Shown here piece by piece: positions 1-13,636 of a stretch of DNA of 64,000 bases. The first letter of the stretch is position 1; the number at the start of each line of letters is the position of its first letter. Source of the DNA: Chamaelirium japonicum (Eukaryota; Streptophyta; Magnoliopsida; Liliales; Melanthiaceae); assembly GCA_947650365.1 (NCBI GenBank), contig OX393556.1:80790579-80854578 (forward strand), given 5' to 3'. The position numbers and the translations under genes are program-made. The notes beneath the pieces are model-generated. The model did no database searches. It was not told the DNA's origin and saw only the letters and a list, made by a program, of their open reading frames with translations.

Positions 1-390
1 ACGATCCATTCTAATTCATTCGCATGATCCATTCTAATTCATTCGTACGATCGATTCTAATTCATTCATATGATCCATTCTAATTCATTCGCACGAATGT
101 ATCCATTCTAATTCATTCGTACGATCCATTCTAATTCATTCGCACAATCTATTCTAATTCATTCATACGATCCATTCTAATTTATTCGCACGATCCATTC
201 TAATTCATTCATACGATCCATTCTAATTCATTCATATGATCCATTCTAATTCATTCGCACGATCCATTCTTACTCATTCGTACGATCCATTCTAATTCAT
301 TCGCACGATCCATTCTAATTCATTAAGACGATCCATTCTAATTCATTCGCATGATCCATTCTAATTCATTCACACTCATACGATCTATTG
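1..390 (+). repeat. F block 1
   Basis: Open at the window edge. It ends at tctattgtacgaatg, a truncated monomer joined to R. Confidence 0.9.
93..120 (+). repeat. 28-bp monomer variant, first copy
   Basis: The monomer is lengthened by 5 bp, reading acgaatgtatcc where the usual form reads acgatcc. The variant recurs across the window in both orientations (R form ggatacattcgt), usually once per several standard monomers, so it marks phase in the higher-order repeats. It usually follows cgc, giving attcgcacgaat, an imperfect palindrome. The same palindrome sits at several polarity switches. Confidence 0.92.
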
Positions 391-529
391 TACGAATGAA
401 ATAGAATGGATCGTATGAATGAATTAGAATGCATCGTGCGAATGAATTAGAATGGATCGTACGAATGAATTAGAATAGATAGTGAGAATGAATTAGAATG
501 GATCGTACGAATGAATTAGAATGGATCAT
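391..529 (-). repeat. R block 2
   Basis: Six monomers. It ends at ggatcatacgatcc, an almost perfect palindrome built on the monomer's own gatcgtacgatc. Confidence 0.9.
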
Positions 530-786
530 ACGATCCATTCTAATTCATTCGAACGATTCATTCTAATTCATTCGCACGATCCATTCTAATTCATTCTCAT
601 GATCCATTCTAATTCATTAGCACGATCCTTTCTAATTCATTCGTACGATCTATTCTAATTCTTTTATACGATCCAATCTAATTCATTCATACGATCCATT
701 CTAATTCTTTCGCACGAATATATCCTTTCTAATTCATACGTACGATCCATTCTAATTCATTAGCATGAAAAAACACGATCCACTCA
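530..786 (+). repeat. F block 3
   Basis: Ends in A6 junction element copy 1. Confidence 0.9.
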
Positions 787-787
787 C
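764..787 (+). repeat. A6 junction element, copy 1
   Basis: The element runs from catg through an A6 run to ccactcac. The left flank is F and the right flank is R, so it is itself a polarity switch. This copy has catg where most have cacg. Confidence 0.88.
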
Positions 788-923
788 ATACGAATAAATT
801 AGAATGAATTAGAATGGATTATGTGAATGAATTAGAATGGATCGTATGAATGAATTAGAATGGATCGTGCGAATGAATTTGAATGGATCGTGCGAAGGAA
901 TTAGAATGGATCGTACGAATGAA
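787..923 (-). repeat. R block 4
   Basis: Ends at GAATTC (921-926) in gaattcgaatgtatcc, a switch type that follows most A6 elements by 140-170 bp. Confidence 0.9.
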
Positions 924-1026
924 TTCGAATGTATCCTTTCTAATTCATTCGTACGATCCATTCTAATTCCTTCGTACGATCCATTCTAATTCATTCGTAC
1001 GATCCATTCTAATTCATCCGCACGAT

Positions 1027-1049
1027 CCATTCTAATTCATTCGTACGAT
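1027..1049 (+). repeat. Consensus 23-bp monomer, type copy
   Basis: This copy matches the commonest form at every position: ccattctaatt plus cattcgtacgat. It is given as a reference for phasing; the next monomer starts immediately after it. Two CpGs sit inside the central cgtacg. Confidence 0.95.
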
Positions 1050-1583
1050 CCATTCTATTTCATTCATACGATCCATTCTAATTCATTCATACGATCTATT
1101 CTAATTCTTTCGCACGAATGTATCCATTATAATTCATTCGTACGATCCATTCTAATTCATTCGCACGATCCATTCTAATTCATTCGCACGATCCATTCTA
1201 ATTCATTCATACGATCCATTCTAATTCATTCGTACGATCCATTCTAATTCATTCGTATGATCCATTCTAATTCATTCGCACAATCTATTCTAATTTATTC
1301 GTACGATCCATTCTAATTCATTCGCATGATCCATTCTAATTCATTCATATGATCCATTCTATTTCATTCGTACGATCCATTCTTACTCATTCGTACGATC
1401 CATTCTAATTCATTTGCACGAAGGTATCCATTCTAATTCATTCGTACTATCCAGTCTAATTCCTTCGTACGATCCATTCTAATTCCTTCATACGATCCAT
1501 TCTAATTCATTCGTACGATCCATTCTAATTCATTCGTACGATCCATTCTAATTCCTTCGTATTATCCATTCTAATTCATTCGT

Positions 1584-4143
1584 ACGGTATGATTCATTCT
1601 AATTCATTCGTACGATTAATTCTAATTCAATCCATTCTAATTCATTCGTACGATCCATTCTAATTCATTCATACGATCTATCCTAATTCATTCGCACGAA
1701 TGTATCCATTCTAATTCATTCGTACAATCCGTTCTATTTCATTCGTACGATCCATTCTAATTCATTCGCACAATCTATTCTAATTCATTCATACGATCCA
1801 TTCTAATTTATTCACACGATCCATTCTAATTCATTCATACGATCCATTCTAATTCATTCATATGATCCATTCTAATTCATTCGCATGAATGTATCCATTC
1901 TAATTCATTCGTACGATCCATTCTATCTCATTCGTACAATCCATTCTATTTCATTCGTACGATCCATTCTAATTCATTCGCACGATCCATTCTAATTCAT
2001 TCGCATGATCCATTCTAATTCATTCGTACGATCGATTCTAATTCATTCATACGATCCATTCTAATTTATTCACACGAATGTATCCATTCTAATTCATTCG
2101 TACGATCCATTCTAATTCATTCGCACAATCTATTCTAATTCATTCATACGATCCATTCTAATTTATTCGCACGATCCATTCTAATTCATTCATACGATCC
2201 ATTCTAATTCATTCATATGATCCATTCTTATTCATTCGCACGATCCATTCTTACTCATTCGTACGATCCATTCTAATTCATTCGCACGATCCATTCTAAT
2301 TCATTAATACGATCCATTCTAATTCATTCGCACGATCCATTCTAATTCATTCACACTCATACGATCCATTCTAATTCATTAATACGATCCATTCTAATTT
2401 ATTCGCACGATCCATTCTAATTCATTCACACTCATACGATCCATTCTAATTCATTCGCACGAATGTATCCTTTCTAATTCATTCGTACGATCCATTCTAA
2501 TTCATTCGCATAATCTATTCTAATTCATTCGTACGATCCATTCTAATTCATTCGTACGATCCATTCTAATTCATTCGCACGATCTATTCTAATTCATTCG
2601 TACGATCCATTCTAATTCATTCGTACGATCCATTCTAATTCATTCGTACGATCCATTCTAATTCATTCGCACAATCAATTCTAATTCATTCGTACGATCC
2701 ATTCTAATTCATTCGCACGATCCATTCTAATTCATTCATACGATCCATTCTATTTAATTCGTACGATCCATTCTTACTCATTCGTACGATCCATTCTAAT
2801 TCATTTGCACGAAGGTATCCATTCTAATTCATTCGTACTATCCATTCTAATTCCTTCGTACGATCCATTCTAATTCCTTCGTACGATCCATTCTAATTCA
2901 TTCGTACGATACATTCTAATTCCTTCGTATGATCCATTCTAATTCATTCGTACGGTATGATTCATTCTAATTCATTCGTACGATTCATTCTAATTCAATC
3001 CATTCTAATTCATTCGTACGATCCATTCTAATTCATTCGTACGATCCATTCTAATTCATTCATACGATTAATTCTTATTCAATCCATTCTAATTCATTCG
3101 TACGATCCATTCTTACTCATTTGTACGATCCATTCTAATTCATTCGCACGAATGAATCCATTCTAATTCATTCGTGTGATCCATTCTAATTCATTCGCAT
3201 GAATGTATCCATTCTAATTCATTCGTACGATCCATTCTATCTCATTCGTACAATCAATTCTATTTCATTCGTACGATCCATTCTAATTCATTCGCACGAT
3301 CCATTCTAATTCATTCGCATGATCCATTCTAATTCATTCGTATGATCGATTCTAATTCATTCATACGATCCATTCTAATTCATTCGCACGAATGTATCCA
3401 TTCTAATTCATTCGTACGATCCATTCTAATTCATTCGCACAATCTATTCTAATTCATTCATACGATCCATTCTAATTTATTCGCACGATCCATTCTAATT
3501 CATTCATACGATCCATTCTAATTCATTCATAGGATCCATTCTAATTCATTCGCACGATCCATTCTTACTCATTCGTACGATCCATTCTAATTCATTCGCA
3601 CGATCCATTCTAATTCATTAATACGATCCATTCTAATTCATTCGCACGATCCATTCTAATTCATTCACACTCATACGATCCATTCTAATTCATTCGCATG
3701 AATGTATCCTTTCTAATTCATTCGTACGATCCATTCTAATTTATTCGCACAATCTATTCTAATTCATTCGAACGATCCATTCTAATTCATTCGTACGATC
3801 CATTCTAATTCATTCGTATGATCCATTCTAATTCATTCGCACGATCCATTCTAATTCATTAGCACGATCCATTCTAATTCATTCGTGCGATCCATTCTAA
3901 TTCATTTATACGATCCATTCTAATTCATTCGTACGATCCATTCTAATTCATTCGTACGATCCATTCTAATTCATTCGCACAATCTATTCTAATTGATTCG
4001 TACGATCCATTCTAATTAATTCATACGATCCATTCTAATTCATTCGCACTATCTATTCTAATTCATTCGTACGATCCATTCTAATTCATTCGCACGATCC
4101 ATTCTAATTCATTCATACGATCCATTCTATTTCATTCGTACAA
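1584..4143 (+). repeat. ~1.3-kb tandem periodicity in F block
   Basis: Landmarks repeat at about 1.3 kb: the gtatg cassette at 1584 and 2952, and ttctatctcattcg at 1919 and 3235. The same family occurs at 25.0-25.9, 32.3-33.2 and 59.4-61.3 kb. The copies are more diverged in length than the 3.39-kb HOR. Confidence 0.75.
2952..3017 (+). repeat. gtatg-insertion / 8-bp-deletion cassette, type copy
   Basis: A 28-bp monomer with a different 5-bp insertion (acggtatgattc) is followed by an 18-bp monomer (acgattcattctaattca) and a 20-bp one starting atccattc. The last two together are 8 bp shorter than two normal monomers. The F-sense cassette also starts at 1584, 18424, 25001, 32284, 37148, 47193, 49866 and 60714, with a related form near 39735. 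R-sense copies (aatcataccgtacg) lie near 4796, 29947, 36725, 46800, 61945 and 63708. It is a good long-range marker of the duplicated segments. Confidence 0.9.
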
Positions 4144-5242
4144 TAGATCGTATGAGTGTGAATGAATTAGAATGGATCATGCGAATGAATTAGAATGGAT
4201 CGTATTAATAAATTAGAATGGATCGTACGAATGAATTAGAATAGATTGTGCGAATGAATTAGAATGGATCGTATGAATGAATTAGAATAGATTGTGCGAA
4301 TGAATTAGAATGGATCGTACGAATGAATTAGAATGGATCGTACGAATGAATTAGAATGGATACATTCGTGCGAATGAATTAGAATGGATCGTATGAATGA
4401 AATAGAATCGATCGTACGAATGAATTAGAATGGATCATGCGAATGAATAAGAATGGATCGTGCGAATGAATTAGAATGGATCGTACGAATGAAATAGAAT
4501 GGATTGTACGAATGACATAGAATGGATCGTACGAATGAATTAGAATGGATACATTCATGCGAATGAATTAGAATGGATCATACGAATGAATTAGAATGGA
4601 TTAATTCGTGCGAATGAATTAGAATGGATCGTACGAATGAGTAAGAATGGATCGTACGATTGAATTAGAATGGATTGAATTAGAATGAATCGTACGAATG
4701 AATTAGAATGGATCGTACGAATGAATTAGAATTGATCGTACGAATGAATTAGGATGGATTGAATTAGAATGAATCGTACGAATGAATTAGAATGAATCAT
4801 ACCGTACGAATGAATTAGAATGGATCATACGAAGGAATTAGAATGGATCGTACGAATGAATTAGAATGGATCGTACGAATGAATTAGAATGGATCGTACG
4901 AAGGAATTAGAATGGATCGTACGAAGGAATTAGAATGGATAGTACGAATGAATTAGAATGGATACCTTCGTGCAAATGAATTAGAATGGATCGACGAATG
5001 AGTAAGAATGGATCGTACGAATGAAATAGAATGGATCGTATGAATGAATTAGAATGGATCGTGCGAATGAATTAGAATGGATCGTACGAATGAATTAGAA
5101 TAGATTGTGCGAATGAATTAGAATGGATCGTACGAATGAATTAGAATGGATCGTACGAATGAATTAGATTGGATCGTATGAATGAATTAGAATGGATCGT
5201 GCGAATGAATTAGAATGGATCGTACGAATGTAATAGAATGGA
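4144..5242 (-). repeat. R block 6
   Basis: Diverged relative of the last block of the 3.39-kb HOR. It ends at ggattcgcacgaatg. Confidence 0.9.
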
Positions 5243-6201
5243 TTCGCACGAATGTATCCATTCTAATTTATTCGTACGATCCATTCTAATTCATTCGTAC
5301 AATCCATTCTAATTCATTCGCACGATCGATTCGCATTCACTCAAACGATCCATTCTAATTCATTCATATGAGCCTTTCTAATTCATTCGCACGAATGTAT
5401 CCATTCTAATTCATTCGTACGATCCATTCTAATTCATTTGTACGAATGTATCCACTCTAATTCATTCATACGATCCATTCTAATTCATTCGCACGAATGT
5501 ATCCATTCCAATTCATTCGTACGATCCATTCTAATTCATTCGCACAATCTATTCTAATTCATTCGTACGATCAATTCTAATTCAATAGCATGATCCATTC
5601 TAATTTATTCGTACGACCTATTCTATTCCATTCGTACAATCCATTCTTACTCAATCGTATGATCCATTCTAATCCATTCGCACAATCTATTCTAATTCAT
5701 TCGTACGATCCATTCTATTTCATTCGTACGATCCCTTCTAATTCATACGATCCTTTCTAATTCATTCGTACGATCCATTCTAATTCCTTCGTACGATCCA
5801 TTCTAATTCATTCGTACGATCCATTCTAATTCATTCGCACGATCCATTCTAATTCATTCGTACGATCCATTCTATTTCATTCAAACGATCCAATCTAATT
5901 CATTCATACGATCTATTCTAATTCTTTCGCACGAATGTATCCATACTAATTTAATCGTATGATCCATTCTAATTCATTCGCACGATCCATTCTAATTCAT
6001 TCATACAATCCATTCTAATTCTTTTGCACGAATGTATTAATTCAAATTCATTCGTTTGATCCATTCTAATTCATTCGTACGATCCATTCTAATTCATTCG
6101 CACGATCCATTCTAATTCATGCATACGATCCAATCTAATTCATTCATACGATCCATTCTAATTCATTCGCACGAATGTATCCTTTCTAATTCATTCGTAC
6201 A
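5243..6201 (+). repeat. F block 7 (HOR copy 1)
   Basis: Contains gcattcactcaaacg near 5331. It ends at cattcgtacatgtatgaatg, a near-perfect palindrome centred on ACATGT. Confidence 0.92.
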
Positions 6202-6862
6202 TGTATGAATGAATTAGAATGGATCGTACGAATGAATTAGAGTTGATACATTCGTGCGAATGAATTAGAATGGATCGTACGAATGAATTAGATTGGATCG
6301 TATGAATGAATTATAATGGATCATGCGAATGAATTAGAATAGATCATACGAATGAATTAGAATGGATCGTACGAATGAATTAGAATGGATACATTCGTGC
6401 AAAGGAATTAGAATGGATTGTATGAATGAATTAGAATGGATCGTGCGAATGAATTAGAATGGATACATTCGTGCGAATGAATTAGAATGGATCGTATGAA
6501 TGAATTAGATTGGATCGTATGAATGAATTAGAATGGATCGTGCGAATGAATTAGAATGGATCGTCTGAATGAATTAGAATGGATCGTACTTATGAATTAG
6601 AATAGGTCATACGAATGAAATAGAATGGATCGTACGAAGGAATTAGAAAGGATCGTACAAACGAATTAGAATGGATCGTATGAATGAAATAGAATAGATC
6701 GTACGAATGAATTAGAATGGATCGTATGAATGAATTAGATTGGATCGAATGAATGAATTAGAATGGATTGTACGAATGAAATAGAATAGATCGTACGAAT
6801 GAATTAGAATGGATCGTGCGAATGAATTAGAATGGGTCGTACGAATGAATTAGAATGGATAC
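6202..6862 (-). repeat. R block 8 (HOR copy 1)
   Basis: Ends at gatacacgatccagatcc, where an 8-bp acgatcca remnant separates R from F. Confidence 0.92.
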
Positions 6863-7775
6863 ACGATCCAGATCCATTCTAATTCATTCACACAATCTAT
6901 TCTAATTCATTCGTAGGATCCATTCTAATTCATTACTACGATCCATTCTAATTCATTCATATGATCCATTCTAATTCATTCATACGATCCATTCTAAATC
7001 ATTCGCACGATCCATTCTAATTCATTCATACGATCCATTCTAATTCATTCGTACGATCTATTCTATTTTATTCGTACGATCTATTCTATTTCATTCGTAC
7101 AATCCATTCTAATTCATTCATACGATCCAATCTAATTCATTCATATGATCCATTCTAATTCATTCGTACGATCTATTCTATTTCATTCATACGATCCATT
7201 CTAATTCGTTTGTACGATCCTTTCTAATTCCTTCGTAGGATCCATTCTATTTCATTCGTATGACCCATTCTAATTCATAAGTACGATCCATTCTAATTCA
7301 TTCAAACGATCCATTCTAATTCATTCGTACAATCCATTCTAATTCATTCGTACGATCCATTCTAATTCATTTGCACGAAGGTATCTATTCTAATTCATTC
7401 GTACTATCCATTCTAATTCCTTCGTACAATCCATTCTAATTCCTTCGTACGATCCATTCTAATTCATTCGCACAATCTATTCTAATTCATTCATACGATC
7501 CATTCTAATTTATTCGCACGATCCATTCTAATTCATTCATACGATCCGTTCTAATTCATTCATATGATCCATTCTAATTCATTCGCACGATCCATTCTAA
7601 TTCATTCGTACGATCCATTCTAATTCATTCGCACGATCCATTCTAATTCATTCGCACGATCCATTCTAATTCATTCGTATGATCCATTCTAATTCATTCG
7701 TAAGATCCAATCTAATTCATTCATACGATCCATTCTAATTCTTTCGCACGAATGTATCCATTCTAATTCATTCGT
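6863..7775 (+). repeat. F block 9 (HOR copy 1)
   Basis: Ends at attcattcgtatgaatgaat, a fold-back across the cgtacg-type palindrome. Confidence 0.92.
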
Positions 7776-8630
7776 ATGAATGAATTAGAATAGATTGTGC
7801 GAATGAATTAGAATGGATCGTACGAATGAATTAGAATGGATACATTCGTGCGAATGAATTAGAATGGATCGAATGAATGAATTAGATTCGATCGTACGAA
7901 TGAATTAGAATGGATCATGCGAATGAATTAGAATGGATCGTACGAATGAATTAGAATGGATCGTACGAATGAAATAGAATGGATTGTACGAATGAGATAG
8001 AATGGATCGTACGAATGAATTAGAATGGATACATTCATGCGAATGAATTAGAATGGATCATACGAATGAATTAGAATGGATTCATTCGTGCGAATGAATT
8101 AGAATGGATCGTAGGAATGAGTAAGAATGGATCGTACGAATGAATTAGAATGGATTGAATTAGAATGAATCGTACGAATGAATTAGAATGGATAGATTCG
8201 TGCGAATGAATTTGAATGGATCGTACGAAGGAATTAGAATAGACCGTACGAAGGAATTAGAATAGATCATACGAAGAAATTGGAATGGATCGTACGAATG
8301 AATTAGAATGGATCGTATGAATGAATTAGAATGGATCGTGCGAATGAATTAAAATGGATCGTATGAATGAAATAGAATGGATCGTATTAATTAGAATGGA
8401 TCGTACGAATAAAATAGAATGGATCGTATGAATGAATTAGAATGGATCGTGCGAATGAATTAGAATGGATCGTACGAATGAATTAGAATAGATTGTGCGA
8501 ATGAATTAGAATGGATCGTACGAATGAATTAGAATGGATCGTACGAATGAATTAGAATGGATCGTATGAATGAATTAGAATGGATCGTGCGAATGAATTA
8601 GAATGGATCGTACGAATGAAATAGAATGGA
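7776..8630 (-). repeat. R block 10 (HOR copy 1)
   Basis: Contains one gaatgaatcgtacg short-monomer pair near 8160. It ends at ggattcgcacgaatg, closing the HOR. Confidence 0.92.
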
Positions 8631-9588
8631 TTCGCACGAATGTATCCATTCTAATTTATTCGTACGATCCATTCTAATTCATTCGTACAATCCATTCTAA
8701 TTCATTCGCACGATCGATTCGCATTCACTCAAACGATCCATTCTAATTCATTCATATGATCCATTCTAATTCATTCGCACGAATGTATCCATTCTAATTC
8801 ATTCGTACGATCCATTCTAATTCATTTGTACGAATGTATCCACTCTAATTCATTCATACGATCCATTCTAATTCATTCGCACGAATGTATCCATTCCAAT
8901 TCATTCGTACGATCCATTCTAACTCATTCGCACAATCTATTCTAATTCATTCGTACGATCAATTCTAATTCAATAGCATGATCCATTCTAATTCATTCGT
9001 ACGACCTATTCTATTCCATTCGTACAATCCATTCTTACTCAATCGTATGATCCATTCTAATCCATTCACACAATCTATTCTAATTCATTCGTACGATCCA
9101 TTCTATTTCATTCGTACGATCCCTTCTAATTCATACGATCCTTTCTAATTCATTCGTACGATCCATTCTAATTCCTTCGTACGATCCATTCTAATTCATT
9201 CGTACGATCCATTCTAATTCATTCGCACGATCCATTCTAATCATTCGTACGATCCATTCTATTTCATTCAAACGATCCAATCTAATTCATTCATACGATC
9301 TATTCTAATTCTTTCGCACGAATGTATCCATACTAATTTAATCGTACGATCCATTCCAATTCATTCGCACGATCCATTCTAATTCATTCATACAATCCAT
9401 TCTAATTCTTTTGCACGAATGTATCAATTCAAATTCATTCGTTTGATCCATTCTAATTCATTCGTACGATCCATTCTAATTCATTCGCACGATCCATTCT
9501 AATTCATGCATACGATCCAATCTAATTCATTCATACGATCCATTCTAATTCATTCGCACGAATGTATCCTTTCTAATTCATTCGTACA
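8631..9588 (+). repeat. F block 11 (HOR copy 2)
   Basis: Counterpart of 5243-6201 with a 1-bp deletion near 9240. It ends at ACATGT. Confidence 0.92.
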
Positions 9589-10249
9589 TGTATGAATGAA
9601 TTAGAATGGATCGTACGAATGAATTAGAGTTGATACATTCGTGCGAATGAATTAGAATGGATCGTACGAATGAATTAGATTGGATCGTATGAATGAATTA
9701 TAATGGATCATGCGAATGAATTAGAATAGATCATACGAATGAATTAGAATGGATCGTACGAATGAATTAGAATGGATACATTCGTGCAAAAGAATTAGAA
9801 TGGATTGTATGAATGAATTAGAATGGATCGTGCGAATGAATTAGAATGGATACATTCGTGCGAATGAATTAGAATGGATCATATGAATGAATTAGATTGG
9901 ATCGTATGAATGAATTAGAATGGATCGTGCGAATGAATTAGAATGGATTGTCTGAATGAATTAGAATGGATCGTACTTATGAATTAGAATGGGTCATACG
10001 AATGAAATAGAATGGATCGTACGAAGGAATTAGAAAGGATCGTACAAACGAATTAGAATGGATCGTATGAATGAAATAGAATAGATCGTACGAATGAATT
10101 AGAATGGATCGTATGAATGAATTAGATTGGATCGTATGAATGAATTAGAATGGATTGTACGAATGAAATAGAATAGATCGTACGAATGAATTAGAATGGA
10201 TCGTGCGAATGAATTAGAATGGGTCGTACGAATGAATTAGAATGGATAC
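9589..10249 (-). repeat. R block 12 (HOR copy 2)
   Basis: Counterpart of 6202-6862, ending at gatacacgatccagatcc. Confidence 0.92.
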
Positions 10250-11162
10250 ACGATCCAGATCCATTCTAATTCATTCACACAATCTATTCTAATTCATTCG
10301 TAGGATCCATTCTAATTCATTACTACGATCCATTCTAATTCATTCATATGATCCATTCTAATTCATTCATACGATCCATTCAAAATCATTCGCACGATCC
10401 ATTCTAATTCATTCATACGATCCATTCTAATTCATTCGTACGATCTATTCTATTTCATTCGTACGATCTATTCTATTTCATTCGTACAATCCATTCTAAT
10501 TCATTCATACGATCCAATCTAATTCATTCATATGATCCATTCTAATTCATTCGTACGATCTATTCTATTTCATTCATACGATCCATTCTAATTCGTTTGT
10601 ACGATCCTTTCTAATTCCTTCGTAGGATCCATTCTATTTCATTCGTATGACCCATTCTAATTCATAAGTACGATCCATTCTAATTCATTCAAACGATCCA
10701 TTCTAATTCATTCGTACAATCCATTCTAATTCATTCGTACGATCCATTCTAATTCATTTGCACGAAGGTATCTATTCTAATTCATTCGTACTATCCATTC
10801 TAATTCCTTCGTACAATCCATTCTAATTCCTTCGTACGATCCATTCTAATTCATTCGCACAATCTATTCTAATTCATTCATACGATCCATTCTAATTTAT
10901 TCGCACGATCCATTGTAATTCATTCATACGATCCGTTCTAATTCATTCATATGATCCATTCTAATTCATTCGCACGATCCATTCTAATTCATTCGTACGA
11001 TCCATTCTAATTCATTCGCACGATCCATTCTAATTCATTCGCACGATCCATTCTAATTCATTCGTACGATCCATTCTAATTCATTCGTAAGATCTAATCT
11101 AATTCATTCATACGATCCATTCTAATTCTTTCGCACGAATGTATCCATTCTAATTCATTCGT
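10250..11162 (+). repeat. F block 13 (HOR copy 2)
   Basis: Counterpart of 6863-7775, ending at cgtatg. Confidence 0.92.
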
Positions 11163-12017
11163 ATGAATGAATTAGAATAGATTGTGCGAATGAATTAGAA
11201 TGGATCGTACGAATGAATTAGAATGGATACATTCGTGCGAATGAATTAGAATGAATCGAATGAATGAATTAGATTCGATCGTACGAATGAATTAGAATGG
11301 ATCATGCGAATGAATTAGAATGGATCGTACGAATGAATTAGAATGGATCGTACGAATGAAATAGAATGGATTGTATGAATGAGATAGAATGGATCGTACG
11401 AATGAATTAGAATGGATACATTCATGCGAATGAATTAGAATGGATCATACGAATGAATTAGAATGGATTCATTCGTGCGAATGAATTAGAATGGATCGTA
11501 GGAATGAGTAAGAATGGATCGTACGAATGAATTAGAATGGATTGAATTAGAATGAATCGTACGAATGAATTAGAATGGATAGATTCGTGCGAATGAATTT
11601 GAATGGATCGTACGAAGGAATTAGAATGGACCGTACGAAGGAATTAGAATAGATCATACGAAGAAATTGGAATGGATCGTACGAATGAATTAGAATGGAT
11701 CGTATGAATGAATTAGAATGGATCGTGCGAATGAATTAAAATAGATCGTATGAATGAAATAGAATGGATCGTATGAATTAGAATGGATCGTACGAATGAA
11801 ATAGAATGGATCGTATGAATGAATTAGAATGGATCGTGCGAATGAATTAGAATGGATCGTACGAATGAATTAGAATAGATTGTGCGAATGAATTAGAATG
11901 GATCGTACGAATGAATTAGAATGGATCGTACGAATGAATTAGAATGGATCGTATGAATGAATTAGAATGGATCGTGCGAATGAATTAGAATGGATCGTAC
12001 GAATGAAATAGAATGGA
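11163..12017 (-). repeat. R block 14 (HOR copy 2)
   Basis: Counterpart of 7776-8630. It carries a deleted monomer (gtatgaattagaatgg, near 11.77 kb) and ends at ggattcgcacgaatg. Confidence 0.92.
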
Positions 12018-12976
12018 TTCGCACGAATGTATCCATTCTAATTTATTCGTACGATCCATTCTAATTCATTCGTACAATCCATTCTAATTCATTTGCACGA
12101 TCGATTCGCATTCACTCAAACGATCCATTCTAATTCATTCATATGATCCATTCTAATTCATTCGCACGAATGTATCCATTCTAATTCATTCGTACGATCC
12201 ATTCTAATTCATTTGTACGAATGTATCCACTCTAATTCATTCATACGATCCATTCTAATTCATTCGCACGAATGTATCCATTCCAATTCATTCGTACGAT
12301 CCATTCTAATTCCTTCGCACAATCTATTCTAATTCATTCGTACGATCAATTCTAATTCAATAGCATGATCCATTCTAATTCATTCGTACGACCTATTCTA
12401 TTCCATTCGTACAATCCATTCTTACTCAATCGTATGATCTATTCTAATCCATTCGCACAATCTATTCTAATTCATTCGTACGATCCATTCTATTTCATTC
12501 GTACGATCCCTTCTAATTCATACGATCCTTTCTAATTCATTCGTACGATCCATTCTAATTCCTTCGTACGATCCATTCTAATTCATTCGTACGATCCATT
12601 CTAATTCATTCGCACGATCCATTCTAATTCATTCGTACGATCCATTCTATTTCATTCAAACGATCCAATCTAATTCATTCATACGATCTATTCTAATTCT
12701 TTCGCACGAATGTATCCATACTAATTTAATCGTACGATCCATTCTAATTCATTCGCACGATCCATTCTAATTCATTCATACAATCCATTCTAATTCTTTT
12801 GCACGAATGTATCAATTCAAATTCATTCGTTTGATCCATTCTAATTCATTCGTACGATCCATTCTAATTCATTCGCACGATCCATTCTAATTCATGCATA
12901 CGATCCAATCTAATTCATTCATACGATCCATTCTAATTCATTCGCACGAATGTATCATTTCTAATTCATTCGTACA
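12018..12976 (+). repeat. F block 15 (HOR copy 3)
   Basis: Counterpart of 5243-6201, ending at ACATGT (12974-12979). Confidence 0.92.
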
Positions 12977-13636
12977 TGTATGAATGAATTAGAATGGATC
13001 GTACGAATGAATTAGAGTTCATACATTCGTGCGAATGAATTAGAATGGATCGTACGAATGAATTAGATTGGATCGTATGAATGAATTATAATGGATCATG
13101 CGAATGAATTAGAATAGATCATACGAATGAATTAGAATGGATCGTACGAATGAATTAGAATGGATACATTCGTACAAAAGAATTAGAATGGAATATATGA
13201 ATGAATTAGAATGGATCGTGCGAATGAATTAGAATGGATACATTCGTGCGAATGAATTAGAATGGATCGTATGAATGAATTAGATTGGATCGTATGAATG
13301 AATTAGAATGGATCGTGCGAATGAATTAGAATGGATCGTCTAAATGAATTAGAATGGATCGTACTTATGAATTAGAATGGGTCATACGAATGAAATAGAA
13401 TGGATCGTACGAAGGAATTAGAAAGGATCGTACAAACGAATTAGAATGGATCGTATGAATGAAATAGAATAGATCGTACGAATGAATTAGAATGGATCGT
13501 ATGAATGAATTAGATTGGATCGTATGAATGAATTAGAATGGATTGTACGAATGAAATAGAATAGATCGTACGAATGAATTAGAATGGATCGTGCGAATGA
13601 ATTAGAATGGGTCGTACGAATGAATTAGAATGGATA
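12977..13636 (-). repeat. R block 16 (HOR copy 3)
   Basis: Ends at gatacacgatccagatcc. Confidence 0.92.

Larger units (their letters stand above)
924..4143 (+). repeat. F block 5 (3.2 kb)
   Basis: One of the longest unbroken runs. It carries two gtatg cassettes and ends at cgtacaatagatcg with no obvious palindrome. Confidence 0.92.
5241..8628 (+). repeat. 3.39-kb higher-order repeat, copy 1
   Basis: A 3388-bp unit with internal polarity F-R-F-R. Its switches are at about 6201 (acatgt), 6863 (acacgatccagatcc) and 7775 (cgtatg). It begins at the junction ggattcgcacgaatg and the same junction starts the next copy. A shorter, more diverged relative of its last R block precedes it at about 4270-5240. 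Confidence 0.93.
8629..12015 (+). repeat. 3.39-kb higher-order repeat, copy 2
   Basis: A 3387-bp copy of the preceding unit with the same four blocks and scattered single-base changes. The 1-bp length difference is a lost t near 9240, where ctaatcattcg replaces ctaattcattcg. Internal switches lie at about 9588, 10250 and 11163. Confidence 0.93.

Noticed and set aside
764-787. A6 element as a polyadenylated retroposon tail
   Set aside because: The A run is only six bases, is followed by monomer-like sequence (cacgatcc), and there is no inserted body or target-site duplication on either side.
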